Of a stretch of DNA of 64,000 nt, positions 9,293-18,623 are shown piece after piece (position 1 is the stretch's first letter; every line of letters starts with the position of its first letter). Source of the DNA: Sanguibacter suarezii NBRC 16159 (GTDB lineage: Bacteria; Actinomycetota; Actinomycetes; Actinomycetales; Cellulomonadaceae); NCBI RefSeq assembly GCF_001552735.1, contig NZ_BCRT01000010.1, forward strand, positions 310,001 through 374,000, given 5' to 3'. Position numbers and translations under genes: made by a program. The notes beneath the pieces are model-generated. The model had not been told where the DNA came from and ran no database searches. It was given only the letters and a program-made list of their open reading frames with translations.

Positions 9293-10310
9293 GGTTGGTG
9301 CCTTCCTCGGGGGTCGTGGTGACGAGGATCTTGCCGCGAGCTCGACCAGCGAGGAGTTGGTCGAGTGCGGCCAGGGTGTCGTCAAACGGCAGCACTCGGT
9401 CGACGATCGGGTGCAGGATGCCGTCATCGACGAGCCCAGCAGTCGCGGCCAGGGCTTCGCCGTCGGGCTGGATGATCAGGAATCGGTAGCGCACGCCGAG
9501 GCGCCGGGCCTGCCGGCGCAGGCGGAAACTGAGGACGGCGAGTGCGGCCTTGACGAGGCGGCCCGCGCCGGCTTGATCGGCCAGGTGCGGGTCGGGCGTC
9601 CCGGCGATGCCGACGACGATGCCGCCGCGACGCAGGACGCGGAGGGAGCGGGTGGTGATGTCGCCGCCCTGGGTGTCGACGACGATGTCGACGGGGGTGT
9701 CGGCGAGCCGGTCGACGAAGTCCTCGCTGCGGTAGTCGATGACAATGTCGACGCCCAGGTCTTTGACAACGTCGGCGCTATCGGCCGATGCCGTCGTGGC
9801 GACGGTAGCGCCCAGGTGCTTGGCGAGCTGGATCACGGCCGAGCCGACCCCGCCCGCCCCGCCGTGCACGAGGACGGTCTGCCCCGGCTGGATCTGACCG
9901 ACTGCGACGAGCGCCTGCCATGCGGTCAGGGCGACGACGGGCAGGGCGGCAGCGTCGACGAGAGGGATGCTCGACGGGGCGAGTGCCACGGCGGCGGCGT
10001 CGACGGCGACGACCTCGGCCCAGGTGCCCATGGCGACGACGCCCGTGTAGCCGTATACGCGGTCACCGGGGCTGAATCTCGTCACGCCCTCACCGACGGC
10101 GATGACCTCGCCGGAGAGCTCGCCACCCATGACCTTGGGCAGGTCGAGGCGGAAGACGGCCTTGAACTCGCCGGTGCGGGTGCGCTCGTCGGCGTGATTG
10201 ACCCCGGACGCAGCCATCCGCACGAGAACCTCGTGCGGGGCCGGCGTCGGCTCGGGCATCTCGACCGCCCGGAGCGGCCTTCCGTACGTCTCTAGGACGA
10301 AGGCCTTCAT
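9285..10310 (-). CDS. NADP-dependent zinc-less medium-chain oxidoreductase (quinone reductase-like)
   Basis: The 341-residue protein is a medium-chain dehydrogenase/reductase. An N-terminal GroES-like domain contains SGVNHADERTRTGEF, MGGELSGEV and GDRVYGYTG; the nucleotide-binding Rossmann motif is VHGGAGGVGSAVIQLAKHLGA. Catalytic zinc cysteines are absent, as in quinone oxidoreductases (QOR/zeta-crystallin group). It probably reduces quinones or reactive carbonyls with NADPH. It starts at 10310 opposite an HxlR regulator whose putative operators lie directly upstream, and is followed by the overlapping hydrolase gene. The arrangement resembles the QorR/YodB-type electrophile-response modules. 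Confidence 0.87.
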   Translation of the reverse strand: MKAFVLETYGRPLRAVEMPEPTPAPHEVLVRMAASGVNHADERTRTGEFKAVFRLDLPKVMGGELSGEVIAVGEGVTRFSPGDRVYGYTGVVAMGTWAEVVAVDAAAVALAPSSIPLVDAAALPVVALTAWQALVAVGQIQPGQTVLVHGGAGGVGSAVIQLAKHLGATVATTASADSADVVKDLGVDIVIDYRSEDFVDRLADTPVDIVVDTQGGDITTRSLRVLRRGGIVVGIAGTPDPHLADQAGAGRLVKAALAVLSFRLRRQARRLGVRYRFLIIQPDGEALAATAGLVDDGILHPIVDRVLPFDDTLAALDQLLAGRARGKILVTTTPEEGTNHA

Positions 10311-10342
10311 CGTGTCTCCTCGGGCCGACTGGCGTCAGCCAA

Positions 10343-10404
10343 GTAGTTGCATTGTGTTACTAGTTGTTTCCAGCGTAGAGTGAGTGATCACAAAGTGCAA
10401 CTAC
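10343..10404. promoter_or_regulatory. Putative HxlR operator region
   Basis: GTAGTTGCA at 10343-10351 is exactly complemented by TGCAACTAC at 10396-10404. Between them are a third TAGTTG at 10361-10366, an ACTAGT palindrome, and GTGATCAC at 10384-10391. The sites flank the start regions of both divergent genes, fitting autorepression and repression of the oxidoreductase by the HxlR protein. Confidence 0.6.
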
Positions 10405-10418
10405 CCGGATGGAGGGCG

Positions 10419-10826
10419 ATGATCTCCGAACCGCGCTCGTCGTGCCCGATCAATCGCAGCCTTGAGCTGCTGGGCGATCGGTGGAGCCTGCTGATCTTGC
10501 GTGACATCGCCCTGCACGACCGGCGGTCTTTCCGTGAGCTGCTCACCGGCAGTCAGGAGGGCATCAGTGCGCCTGTCTTGTCACGCCGGCTGGCCGACCT
10601 CGTCGATCAGGGCCTCCTGACGAAGGCCGAGAGTGCCCGCGGCAAGCAGGGCAGGTACTCGCTCACCGAACTCGGACTGGCGACGATGCCGCTGCTAGTC
10701 GAGCTCGCACACCTCGGAGTGCGACTCGACCCGTCCACCCGCGCCCACGCGCCCGACATCGGCGACGACCCCGACGGGATCGAAGCAGCCATCTCCGCCC
10801 TGCGCGCGGCGCACCTAGGCACCTGA
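10419..10826 (+). CDS. HxlR-family winged-helix transcriptional regulator
   Basis: The 135-residue protein is a typical HxlR/DUF24 regulator: SCPINRSLELLGDRWSLLIL at the N-terminus, an HTH with FRELL and ISAPVLSRRLADLVDQGLL, and the wing RYSLTELG. The cysteine in SCP is at the position used for thiol-based quinone/diamide sensing in YodB, QorR and HypR, so redox control is plausible. The ATG at 10419 follows GGAGGGCG; the frame is open to 10347, but that start would lie within the operator repeats. It is divergent from the quinone reductase-hydrolase operon, which it probably represses. Confidence 0.87.
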   Translation: MISEPRSSCPINRSLELLGDRWSLLILRDIALHDRRSFRELLTGSQEGISAPVLSRRLADLVDQGLLTKAESARGKQGRYSLTELGLATMPLLVELAHLGVRLDPSTRAHAPDIGDDPDGIEAAISALRAAHLGT

Positions 10827-10989
10827 CGCGAGGCAACGGACGTGCCAGCCCCTACAGGGCAACGGGTGGATCGGTGAGCTCGACTGGGGCAGGAGACCGG
10901 GGCGCAGCTGCATGCCCGGCCCTCTCCGGCCCTTCCCTCGCTGGGGCAGTTGGCACACCGCGCCGTGGCAAACCTGTGGCAAAAGCACA

Positions 10990-11023
10990 GCACCCCGGTT
11001 GCCACAACGGGCGGCCGGGGTGC
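10990..11023 (-). terminator. glnA terminator
   Basis: Inverted repeat GCACCCCGG / CCGGGGTGC lies 49 bases beyond the glnA stop. On the glnA strand it is followed by GTGCTTTTG, a short T-run. The rest of the interval between the converging HxlR and glnA genes shows nothing recognisable. Confidence 0.65.
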
Positions 11024-11071
11024 CAGCACTTCTTTTCAACTACTCACGACGGGTGTCGTGACCAGCGACGA

Positions 11072-12496
11072 TCACATGTCGTAGTACAGCTCGAACTCGT
11101 GCGGGTGCGGGCGCAGACGGATGGGGTCGATCTCGTGGGTGCGCTTGTAGTCGATCCACGTCTCGATGAGGTCGGGGGTGAAGACATCCCCGACGGTGAG
11201 GAAGTCGTGGTCGGCCTCGAGGGCGGTCAGAGCCTCCTCGAGCGAGGCGGGAACCTGCTGGATCGCCGCGTGCTCCTCGGGGGGCAGCTCGTAGAGGTCC
11301 TTGTCGACCGGCTCCGGGGGCTCGATCCGGTTCTTGATGCCGTCGATGCCGGCGAGCAGCTGAGCGGCGAAGGCGAGGTAGGGGTTTGCCGTCGGGTCCG
11401 GGACGCGGAACTCGACGCGCTTGGCCTTGGGGTTGTTGCCGGTGACCGGGATGCGGATGCACGCGGAACGGTTGCGGGCGGAGTAGACCAGGTTGACCGG
11501 AGCCTCGTAGCCCGGGACCAGGCGGTGGTAGGAGTTCACCGACGGGTTGGTGAAGGCCAGCAGCGCGGGAGCGTGCTTGAGCAGACCGCCGATGTACCAG
11601 CGTGCGAGGTCGGAGAGGCCGCCGTAGCCCTTCTCGTCGTAGAACAGCGGGACGCCGTCCTTCCACAGGGACTGGTGGGAGTGCATGCCCGAGCCGTTGT
11701 CGCCGAAGAGCGGCTTCGGCATGAAGGTCGCGGACTTGCCAGCTTCCCAGGCGACGTTCTTGATGACGTACTTGAACTTCATGAGGTCGTCCGCGGCGGC
11801 GGTCAGCGTCGAGAAGCGGTAGTTGATCTCCTGCTGGCCGGCGGTGCCCACCTCGTGGTGCGCGCGCTCGACGTCCAGGCCCACCTGACCGAGGACTGCG
11901 CACATCTCGTCGCGCAGGTCAGCCATCTGGTCGTTGGGGGAGACGGGGAAGTAGCCGCCCTTGTAGCGGGTCTTGTAGCCGAGGTTCCCGCCCTCTTCGA
12001 CGCGGCCGGTGTTCCAGGCCGCTTCCTTGGAGTCGAGGTAGTAGAAGCTCGAGTGCTGGCTCGTCTGGAAGCGCACGTCGTCGAAGACGTAGAACTCGGC
12101 CTCGGGGGCAAAGAACGCGGTGTCGGCGATGCCGGTGCTGCGCAGGTAGGCCTCAGCCTTGAACGCCACGTTCCGCGGGTCGCGGGAGTACGCCTCGTCG
12201 GTGAAGGGGTCCACGATCGAGAAGTTCACGATGAGCGTCTTGCGCTTGCGGAACGGGTCGATGTACGCCGTCGTCACGTCGGGGATGAGCTTCATGTCCG
12301 ACTCGTGGATGGCTTGGAAACCGCGGATCGAGGATCCGTCGAACATCATGCCATCGGTGAAGGCCGACGCCTCGAACTGGGAGATCGGGATGTTGAAGTG
12401 CTGCATCACACCCGGCAGATCGCAGAACCGCACATCGACGAACTCGACGCCATCGGTCTGGGTGAAGGCGATTGCCTCCTCGGCGTTCTTGAACAT
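11072..12496 (-). CDS. glnA: Glutamine synthetase type I
   Basis: At 474 residues this is a dodecameric GSI-beta enzyme, the main route of ammonia assimilation into glutamine. Seen are the N-terminal [10 protein letters not shown] loop, the catalytic [25 protein letters not shown], the ATP/metal motif [27 protein letters not shown], and the adenylylation segment LYELPPEE, with the target tyrosine at about residue 402. Adenylylation by GlnE is therefore expected, though glnE is not in the window. An AGGAG site precedes the ATG at 12496 and a perfect GlnR half-site pair lies upstream. It heads the conserved glnA-RDD-DUF4191-lipA-lipB order of actinobacteria. Confidence 0.97.
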   Translation of the reverse strand: MFKNAEEAIAFTQTDGVEFVDVRFCDLPGVMQHFNIPISQFEASAFTDGMMFDGSSIRGFQAIHESDMKLIPDVTTAYIDPFRKRKTLIVNFSIVDPFTDEAYSRDPRNVAFKAEAYLRSTGIADTAFFAPEAEFYVFDDVRFQTSQHSSFYYLDSKEAAWNTGRVEEGGNLGYKTRYKGGYFPVSPNDQMADLRDEMCAVLGQVGLDVERAHHEVGTAGQQEINYRFSTLTAAADDLMKFKYVIKNVAWEAGKSATFMPKPLFGDNGSGMHSHQSLWKDGVPLFYDEKGYGGLSDLARWYIGGLLKHAPALLAFTNPSVNSYHRLVPGYEAPVNLVYSARNRSACIRIPVTGNNPKAKRVEFRVPDPTANPYLAFAAQLLAGIDGIKNRIEPPEPVDKDLYELPPEEHAAIQQVPASLEEALTALEADHDFLTVGDVFTPDLIETWIDYKRTHEIDPIRLRPHPHEFELYYDM

Positions 12497-12578
12497 CCGC
12501 TACTCCTTGGTCGGTGTCGCCCTGGGTCCGGGCACTGTCAAACCTAGAGGGAGTGGATTTCCCCTCCATGTTCCTCAT

Positions 12579-12594
12579 GTTTCACGCATGTTAC
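12579..12594 (-). promoter_or_regulatory. GlnR box upstream of glnA
   Basis: On the glnA strand the sequence reads GTAAC-n6-GAAAC, an exact match to the actinobacterial GlnR consensus GTnAC-n6-GAAAC, about 83-98 bases before the start codon. This fits activation of glnA during nitrogen limitation. Confidence 0.7.
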
Positions 12595-12704
12595 GAAGCG
12601 TCCACGTGTGTGACGTTCTCATGACGTGCACCGTCCCGACGCCGCTCAGCATGCGTCTTTGACCCTACTGCGGAGCCCACCCTCGGTGCACGTAGTCTTG
12701 ACTG

Positions 12705-13145
12705 GTGGCATCACGTGAAGATCTAGGGTCCTGGCTTGAAGGCGCTCCGCAGGGGAGCGAGGGCTACCGCGGGCAACGACTGGGCCTGCCCGAGCACGGC
12801 CCCGGCTCCTTCGCTCCGATGGGGCGGCGGATCGGGGCGCTCATGGTGGACTGGCTCGTCGCCAGCCTCGCCAGCCTGGCGTTCTTCGGATACGACCCGA
12901 TGGCGACCCTCGGCATCTTCGCCTTGGAGAACCTCCTGCTCGTGTCCACCCTCGGATACACGATCGGCCACCGCCTCTTCGGTATCACCGTCCGCCCCGA
13001 GGTGGCCGGCGTGCCGTACATCGGCTTCCTGCGCGGTGCGGTGCGCACTCTCCTGCTGTGCCTGGTCATCCCGGCCGTGATCTGGGACGCCGACGGCCGT
13101 GGCATGCACGACAAGGCCGCCCGCACGGTCATCGTCCGCCGCTGA
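12705..13145 (+). CDS. RDD-family membrane protein
   Basis: The 146-residue protein is a short RDD-domain membrane protein: a soluble N-terminal 40 residues, then MGRRIGALMVDWLVASLASL (the R and D that name the family), a second helix, the GHRLFGITV segment, and a third helix before DGRGMHDKAARTVIV. Function is unknown; some RDD proteins act in ion exchange. The GTG start at 12705 has no ribosome-binding site, but TAGTCT lies seven bases upstream as a plausible -10, so the transcript may be leaderless. It is divergent from glnA and convergent with the DUF4191 gene, the position held by Rv2219A in M. tuberculosis. Confidence 0.82.
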   Translation: MASREDLGSWLEGAPQGSEGYRGQRLGLPEHGPGSFAPMGRRIGALMVDWLVASLASLAFFGYDPMATLGIFALENLLLVSTLGYTIGHRLFGITVRPEVAGVPYIGFLRGAVRTLLLCLVIPAVIWDADGRGMHDKAARTVIVRR

Positions 13146-13200
13146 CCTGCGGCGTGCCCCAGACGCGCCGGACCAGGGGGTAGCGCCCCGAACGCACAAC

Positions 13201-13228
13201 ATCCCCCGGACGTCGGCGTCCGGGGGAT
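13201..13228. terminator. Bidirectional terminator between RDD and DUF4191 genes
   Basis: A perfect 12-bp stem (ATCCCCCGGACG and its complement) closes a TCGG loop between two converging stop codons. Confidence 0.75.
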
Positions 13229-13245
13229 GGTGTTGGGGATTCAGA

Positions 13246-13989
13246 TCAGCGCATGCCCTTGCGGTCTGGGCGGGCGCGGTTGGGGTCGACACCCTTGGGG
13301 ATGGGCATCCGGATCTTGCCGAGCGCGGTCAGACGCTTGCCTACCTCGCCGACCTCGGCCTTGGTGAGCTTCGGCTTGAGCTTCTGGACGTGGCGCGCCA
13401 GCTTGGCCAGCGGCACCTGCCCTTCGGCGTTGCCGCACTGCACCACGACGACGGGGACACCGGAGAGCACGCGGTTGAGCTTGCGCTGCTCGGCGTCGAT
13501 GAGCTTCTTGACCCGGGTGGGCGGGCCCTCGGTGACGAGCAGCACGCCGGCGCGGCCCAGGCCACGGAAGACGAGGTCCTGCGTCTTGGGATCCACAGCG
13601 ACGGGCTCGTCGTCGAAGGACCAGCCACGACGGATCGTGCCGAGCGCGGCGCGCGAGGCTCCTGGCTGGCCTTCGATCTGGGCGTACTGAGCCTTCTCGG
13701 CGCGCCGAGCCAGGATGAACATGGCCCCCAGCAGGGCGAAGGGCAGGCCGATGATCGTCATGTAGACGACCTGTCCCCAGATCAAGCCGATGGCGATCGC
13801 GACGACCATGATCGCCACGAAGACGCCGAGCATGAACCACGGGACCTTGCGGTCCCGCTCATAGGTCATCTTGTAGGCCTGGAAGACCTGGTGATACCAG
13901 CGGACCTTCTTCGGCTTCTTCTGCTTGGGGGCGCCCTGAGCGCCGGTCGCAACGCCCGTGGCGGTTGCGTCACTGTTCTTGCGAGCCAT
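13246..13989 (-). CDS. DUF4191 membrane protein
   Basis: The 247-residue protein is a DUF4191 member, equivalent by position to Rv2219. It has a lysine-rich N-terminus (KQKKPKKVRWYHQVFQAYKM), two adjacent membrane helices around residues 50-95, and a conserved basic cytoplasmic domain with GRAGVLLVTEGP and PIPKGVDPNRARPDRKGMR at the end. Function is unknown. It lies downstream of lipA on the same strand with an 89-base gap, and its persistence beside lipA/lipB in actinobacteria hints at, but does not prove, a link to lipoylation or envelope function. Confidence 0.85.
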   Translation of the reverse strand: MARKNSDATATGVATGAQGAPKQKKPKKVRWYHQVFQAYKMTYERDRKVPWFMLGVFVAIMVVAIAIGLIWGQVVYMTIIGLPFALLGAMFILARRAEKAQYAQIEGQPGASRAALGTIRRGWSFDDEPVAVDPKTQDLVFRGLGRAGVLLVTEGPPTRVKKLIDAEQRKLNRVLSGVPVVVVQCGNAEGQVPLAKLARHVQKLKPKLTKAEVGEVGKRLTALGKIRMPIPKGVDPNRARPDRKGMR

Positions 13990-14078
13990 GGTTGCCAGTC
14001 TACTGGGACGGATGAGGCAGGTCGGGCACGAACCGCCGGGCGTCAGCGGTGGCGGTCAGCACCCGGGGGCCGGCGAGG

Positions 14079-15080
14079 TCACCGCGCGAGCAGCGTCTTC
14101 GCCTCCTGACGGGCGCTCATGGGTTCGGTGAGGTGAGCCAGGGCGGGCGGGACCTCGAGGCCGCGACGCTTCATCGCCTGACCCCACAGACGCCCGGCAC
14201 GGTAGGAGGAACGCACCAGCGGACCGGCCATGACCCCCAGGAAGCCGATGCGCTCGGCCTCCTCGGACAGCTCGACGAACTCCTCAGGGCGCACCCACCG
14301 GGACACCGGGTGGTGGCGCAGCGACGGCCGGAGGTACTGGGTGATGGTGATGAGGTCGCAGCCGGCGTCGTGCATGTCCTGCAGCGTCTCCTTGGCCTCC
14401 TCGATCGTCTCGCCCATGCCGAGGATGATGTTCGACTTGGTCACCAGGCCTGCCTCGCGGGCCCGGGTGAGCACCGACAGTGACCGGTCGTAGCGGAAGC
14501 CGGGACGGACCTCCTTGAAGATCCGCGGGACCGTCTCGAGGTTGTGCGCGAGCACCTCGGGCCGGGACTCGTTGACGACGTCGAGCAGCTCGGGGATGGC
14601 GTTGAAGTCCGGGATGAGGAGCTCGACGCCGGTTCCCGGGTTGAGGGCGTGGATCTGGCGGACGGTCTCGGCGTAGAGCCACGCGCCGCCGTCGGGCAGG
14701 TCGTCGCGGGCGACGCCGGTGATGGTGGAGTAGCGCAGGCCCATGGCCTGGACGGACTCACCGACGCGTCGCGGCTCGTCGGCATCGAAGTCGGCGGGCT
14801 TCCCGGTGTCGATCTGGCAGAAGTCGCAGCGGCGGGTGCACTGGTCACCACCGATGAGGAAGGTCGCCTCGCGGTCCTCCCAGCACTCGAAGATGTTGGG
14901 ACAGCCTGCTTCCTCGCAGACGGTGTGCAGCCCTTCGCTCTTGACCAGGCCTTTGAGCTCGGTGTACTCCGGGCCCATGGTTGCTCGGGTCTTGATCCAC
15001 TCGGGCTTCTTCTCGATGGGCGTGGCGGCGTTGCGGGCTTCGACCCGCAGCATGCGCCGTCCGTCAGGTGCGATTGTCAC
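14079..15080 (-). CDS. lipA: Lipoyl synthase
   Basis: The 333-residue radical-SAM enzyme inserts two sulfurs into protein-bound octanoyl groups. The auxiliary [4Fe-4S] cluster cysteines are at C55, C60 and C66 ([13 protein letters not shown]), the radical-SAM cysteines at C81, C85 and C88 (CTRRCDFC), and the conserved RSSY serine motif is near the C-terminus (VRSSYRAG). Length and motif order are normal. It follows lipB by 33 bases on the same strand and serves the lipoyl domains of sucB 8 kb away. Iron-sulfur supply genes (erpA) are also in the window. Confidence 0.97.
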   Translation of the reverse strand: MTIAPDGRRMLRVEARNAATPIEKKPEWIKTRATMGPEYTELKGLVKSEGLHTVCEEAGCPNIFECWEDREATFLIGGDQCTRRCDFCQIDTGKPADFDADEPRRVGESVQAMGLRYSTITGVARDDLPDGGAWLYAETVRQIHALNPGTGVELLIPDFNAIPELLDVVNESRPEVLAHNLETVPRIFKEVRPGFRYDRSLSVLTRAREAGLVTKSNIILGMGETIEEAKETLQDMHDAGCDLITITQYLRPSLRHHPVSRWVRPEEFVELSEEAERIGFLGVMAGPLVRSSYRAGRLWGQAMKRRGLEVPPALAHLTEPMSARQEAKTLLAR

Positions 15081-15113
15081 GCGCTGTCTCCCAGGGTCAG
15101 AGGTCGGGCCAGC

Positions 15114-15806
15114 CTACGCCAGAGCTGTCGTGGTTCTGCCGGTCTGACCGATCCGTGAACGTGACGTGCACAACAGGGCCGCGAGCTCGCGGTCCAGGTG
15201 CGCACGCAGCATCGGTGTGGCGTCGGCGACGCTGAAGGGACGGCCCAGCTCGGCTGAGAGGGTCGTGACGTCCGCGTCGGAGATGCCGCACGGCACGATC
15301 GCGGTGTAGGGAGACAGGTCGGCGTCGCAGTTGAGTGCGATGCCGTGCATGCTCACCCCGCGGGCCACCCGCACCCCGATCGCGCAGACCTTGCGCTCGC
15401 GCTGGCGGGCTGAGGCGGGGAACCACACGCCTGACCGGCCCTCGACCCGCGCGGCGGACAGGCCCAGCACAGCGCACAGCGCGATGACGGCCTCCTCCAG
15501 CGCCCTGACGTAGGCGACGACGTCGACCGGGTCAGGCAGGGTGATGATCGGGTAGGCAACGAGCTGGCCCGGCCCGTGCCAGGTGATCTTCCCGCCGCGG
15601 TCGACGTCGATGACCGGCACGCCGTCGGTGGGACGCTCACCCTGGCGGGTGCGCCGCCCGGCGGTGTAGACCGAGGCGTGCTCGACCAGCAGCACCGTGT
15701 CCGGGCGGGTGCCCGCGACGACCTGGGCGTGGATCTCGCGCTGCAGCGCCCACGTCTGCTCGTAGTCCGCAAAGGCGGTTCCCAGGTCGACCGCGTGGAA
15801 GTCCAT
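15114..15806 (-). CDS. lipB: Lipoyl(octanoyl) transferase
   Basis: The 230-residue enzyme moves octanoyl from acyl carrier protein to lipoyl domains. The acyl-thioester cysteine is C173 in IVPCGISD and the partner lysine K139 in [10 protein letters not shown]; the substrate-tunnel motif [17 protein letters not shown] is intact. It starts with ATG four bases after the upstream marR stop, so marR, lipB and lipA could be co-transcribed. In M. tuberculosis an SDR39U1 epimerase precedes lipB; here a marR-mmpL module has come between them. Confidence 0.96.
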   Translation of the reverse strand: MDFHAVDLGTAFADYEQTWALQREIHAQVVAGTRPDTVLLVEHASVYTAGRRTRQGERPTDGVPVIDVDRGGKITWHGPGQLVAYPIITLPDPVDVVAYVRALEEAVIALCAVLGLSAARVEGRSGVWFPASARQRERKVCAIGVRVARGVSMHGIALNCDADLSPYTAIVPCGISDADVTTLSAELGRPFSVADATPMLRAHLDRELAALLCTSRSRIGQTGRTTTALA

Positions 15807-15810
15807 GGTT

Positions 15811-16254
15811 TCAGGCTAGCCCGTCGGCGCCCGAGCGCTCGGCGTCGACCATGGACAGCAAGATCGCGCGCAGCTGGGCGATCTGCTCCGGCGTGATCTT
15901 GGAGTGGGCGATGCGGTCACCCACCTCAGGGCTGGCGGCAGCCAGGGCGGCTGCGCGCCCGGCATCGGTGAGGCGGACCACGCGACGTCGGGCGTCACCG
16001 GCGTCGGGCCCGCGTGAGACGTAGCCCAGGCGCTCCAGGCGCTCCAGGGTGCGGCTCATGGTCTGCTCGGTGACCCCGGACGCGACGGCCAGCTCGCGCT
16101 GGGAGTGGTCGTTGCCGAGAAGGGCCAGCAGCACCGGCAGGCTCGCGTGGTTGAGCTGCCAGCCCTCCAGGTGGGCGTTCCACTGCCGCTCGAGGTCGCG
16201 CGCGACATGGGAGAGCAGGCGCCCGGTGGGCCAGCGGGCTGGGTCGTCTGTCAT
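15811..16254 (-). CDS. MarR-family transcriptional regulator
   Basis: The 147-residue protein has the MarR winged-helix layout: helix pairs with [14 protein letters not shown], the [23 protein letters not shown], and a wing with [27 protein letters not shown] precedes the ATG at 16254. It is divergent from the mmpL transporter gene 56 bases away, and a perfect 18-bp palindrome lies across the transporter's start, so it probably represses the exporter and responds to its ligand. Four bases separate its stop from lipB, so a shared transcript with lipB-lipA is possible. Confidence 0.88.
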   Translation of the reverse strand: MTDDPARWPTGRLLSHVARDLERQWNAHLEGWQLNHASLPVLLALLGNDHSQRELAVASGVTEQTMSRTLERLERLGYVSRGPDAGDARRRVVRLTDAGRAAALAAASPEVGDRIAHSKITPEQIAQLRAILLSMVDAERSGADGLA

Positions 16255-16302
16255 GTCACCTCCAGGTGCGCAGGTTGCATCGTGACTCGTCGTCATCAAC
16301 AA

Positions 16303-16320
16303 TACTCAGCATGCTGAGTA
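16303..16320. promoter_or_regulatory. Perfect 18-bp palindromic operator over the mmpL start codon
   Basis: TACTCAGCATGCTGAGTA is perfectly self-complementary. Its central ATG is the mmpL start codon (16311). A possible -10, AATACT at 16301-16306, overlaps its left edge, which would place the transcript start at or next to the ATG. Palindromes of this size are typical MarR dimer sites. Confidence 0.7.
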
Positions 16321-18623
16321 AAAAGAGGTCGGGCGTCCTTCGCGGACTTGCCATTCTTGCAGTGCTGGGGATCTGGTTGGGCATCGGTGCCGTGGGCGGA
16401 CAGGCACAGGGCAAGCTCAGCTCGGTCCAGACCAACGACGCCGCGGCGTCGTTGCCCTCGAACGCGGAGTCCACGCGAGCCGCAGAGCTCGCCGCCGAGT
16501 TCGTCTCCTCCGAGTCCCTGCCCGGACTCGTCGTCGTGACGTCCGCCAGCGGAGGAGCGCTCACCCCTGAGCAGCTGGCCGCAGTGGACGAGTTCTCCCA
16601 GACGATCCCCGCCATCGAGATCCCCGGGGCTGGCCCGGACGACCCGCAGACCATCGGTGACTCCCTCACCGGGCCGGTCATCGTCGTGCCGTCCGAGGAC
16701 GGGGAGGCGGCGCTCATCACCTTCTCCCTGGACGCGACTCTCGCTGAGGCCACGCTGGCCGACGGCGAGACCTTCACCCCGGTCGTCGTGGAAGCCCTGC
16801 GCGGCGCCATCGCCGACGGCCTCGCCGACGCCGACCTCAACATCTGGGTGACCGGCCCGGCCGGGTTCATCGCCGACCTCGTCGTCGCCTTCGGCGGGAT
16901 CGACACGGTGCTGCTGCTCGTGGCCCTGGTCGCCGTGCTCATCATCCTCGGCTTCGTCTACCGGTCCCCGATCCTGCCCTTCGTCGTCATCCTCACCGCC
17001 GTCTTCGCGCTGTGCCTGGCCGGCCTGGTGGTCTACCAGCTGGCCGACGCCGGCAAGCTCGTGCTCAACGGTCAGTCGCAGGGCATCTTGTCCATCCTCG
17101 TGGTGGGCGCCTCGGTCGACTACGCGCTGTTCATCGTGGCCCGCTACCGCGAGGAGCTCACCCGGATCGCCGAGCCGCACAAGGCGATCGCTGCCGCGCT
17201 GCGCGCCTCCTTCGAGCCCGTCCTGGCCAGCGCCGGCACCGTGATCGCCGGGCTGCTCTGCCTCCTGCTGTCTGACCTGGCCTCCAACCGCAGCCTCGGC
17301 CCGGTCGCCGCCATCGGCATCGTCGCAGCCTTCATCGCGGCGATGACCTTGCTGCCGGCCATGCTCCTGGTGGGCGGGCGTCGCTCACGTGCCGTCTTCT
17401 GGCCGCGGGTGCCCAAGTTCACCACCGCGGAGAACATCACCGCCGAGCAGATCACCGCAGACCAGGTCGCGGGGGAGCCGGTCGCCGGGAAGCACGCCGC
17501 CGCGACTGCTGTCCGCGACGAGATCCCCACCACCGGCCTGTGGGCGCGCACCGCGGCCTTCGTGGCTCGTAACGACCGCAAGGTCTGGATCACCACCGCT
17601 CTGGTGCTGGCGGCCTGCGCTGCCTTCGTGCCGACCTTCAGCGCCTCCGGGACCAGCCAGTCCTCGATCTTCCTCACCCAGGTGGACTCCGTCGACGGCG
17701 AGGAGGTGCTCGCCGAGCACTTCACCGGCGGCACCGTGCAGCCCGCCACCGTCATCGTCCCCGAAGCTGACGTCGATGCCGCGGTCGAGGCGGCCCTGTC
17801 CGTGGACGGCGTGGTCTCCGCCTCGCCCGTCACCGCCCAGAGCGGTCAGGGACAGCCAGGCGCTCCTTCCCAGGAGCCGCCGACGGTCATCGACGGATCG
17901 GTCCGTATCGATGTCACCACGGACGCACCGGCCGACACCCAGGAGGGTGTGGCCACCGTGTCTGACCTGCGCGACGCGGTCCACGAGGTCTCGCCCGAGG
18001 CACTGGTGGGTGGCGCCGCCGCAGAAAGCCTGGACACCCAGAAGGCGGGCACACGCGACCTCCAGGTCATCGTGCCGGTCGTGCTGGCCGTGATCCTCGT
18101 CATCCTCATGCTGCTGCTGCGCTCGGTGCTCTCGGCAGTGCTGCTCATGGCGGCCAACGTGCTCTCCTTCGCCGCGGCGCTGGGAGTCTCGGCGATCATG
18201 TTCAACCACGTCTTCGACTTCCCCGGTGCGGACCCGACGGTGCCGCTCTACGCCTTCTGCTTCCTCGTGGCGCTGGGGGTCGACTACACGATCTTCCTCA
18301 TGACCAGAGTCCGGGAAGAGACGATCACCCACGGCACGAGGCAGGGCGTGGTGCGCGGGCTCACCGTCACCGGCTCGGTCATCACCTCCGCCGGTGTGGT
18401 GCTCGCCGCGACCTTCGCCGCGCTGGGGATCATCCCGTTGATCTTCCTCGCCCAGATCGCGTTCATCGTCGCCTTCGGCGTGCTGCTGGACACGCTCGTG
18501 GTCCGCACGCTGCTCGTCCCGGCCCTCGTCCACGACATCGGCCCGGCGGTCTGGTGGCCCTCACGCCTGGACCGCGGCGCCGCTGAGCCCGCAGTGAAGG
18601 AGACCGATACGGTGGTGGGGTGA
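16311..18623 (+). CDS. MMPL-family RND transporter
   Basis: The 770-residue protein has the duplicated MMPL architecture: a first membrane helix, a large extracytoplasmic domain to about residue 190, a block of helices, a charged cytoplasmic linker around residues 365-410, then a second copy of the pattern. The proton-relay region GASVDYALFIVARYREEL is in the first half and GVDYTIFLMTRVREE in the second. Such proteins export lipids, siderophores or drugs using proton flow. The ATG at 16311 lies inside a MarR-type palindrome and has no ribosome-binding site, so translation may be leaderless. It overlaps the next gene by GTGA. Confidence 0.9.
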   Translation: MLSKKRSGVLRGLAILAVLGIWLGIGAVGGQAQGKLSSVQTNDAAASLPSNAESTRAAELAAEFVSSESLPGLVVVTSASGGALTPEQLAAVDEFSQTIPAIEIPGAGPDDPQTIGDSLTGPVIVVPSEDGEAALITFSLDATLAEATLADGETFTPVVVEALRGAIADGLADADLNIWVTGPAGFIADLVVAFGGIDTVLLLVALVAVLIILGFVYRSPILPFVVILTAVFALCLAGLVVYQLADAGKLVLNGQSQGILSILVVGASVDYALFIVARYREELTRIAEPHKAIAAALRASFEPVLASAGTVIAGLLCLLLSDLASNRSLGPVAAIGIVAAFIAAMTLLPAMLLVGGRRSRAVFWPRVPKFTTAENITAEQITADQVAGEPVAGKHAAATAVRDEIPTTGLWARTAAFVARNDRKVWITTALVLAACAAFVPTFSASGTSQSSIFLTQVDSVDGEEVLAEHFTGGTVQPATVIVPEADVDAAVEAALSVDGVVSASPVTAQSGQGQPGAPSQEPPTVIDGSVRIDVTTDAPADTQEGVATVSDLRDAVHEVSPEALVGGAAAESLDTQKAGTRDLQVIVPVVLAVILVILMLLLRSVLSAVLLMAANVLSFAAALGVSAIMFNHVFDFPGADPTVPLYAFCFLVALGVDYTIFLMTRVREETITHGTRQGVVRGLTVTGSVITSAGVVLAATFAALGIIPLIFLAQIAFIVAFGVLLDTLVVRTLLVPALVHDIGPAVWWPSRLDRGAAEPAVKETDTVVG

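Noticed and set aside
10874-12547. A long open frame antisense to glnA
   Set aside because: It is a shadow of a highly conserved enzyme gene and crosses the glnA terminator and promoter region.
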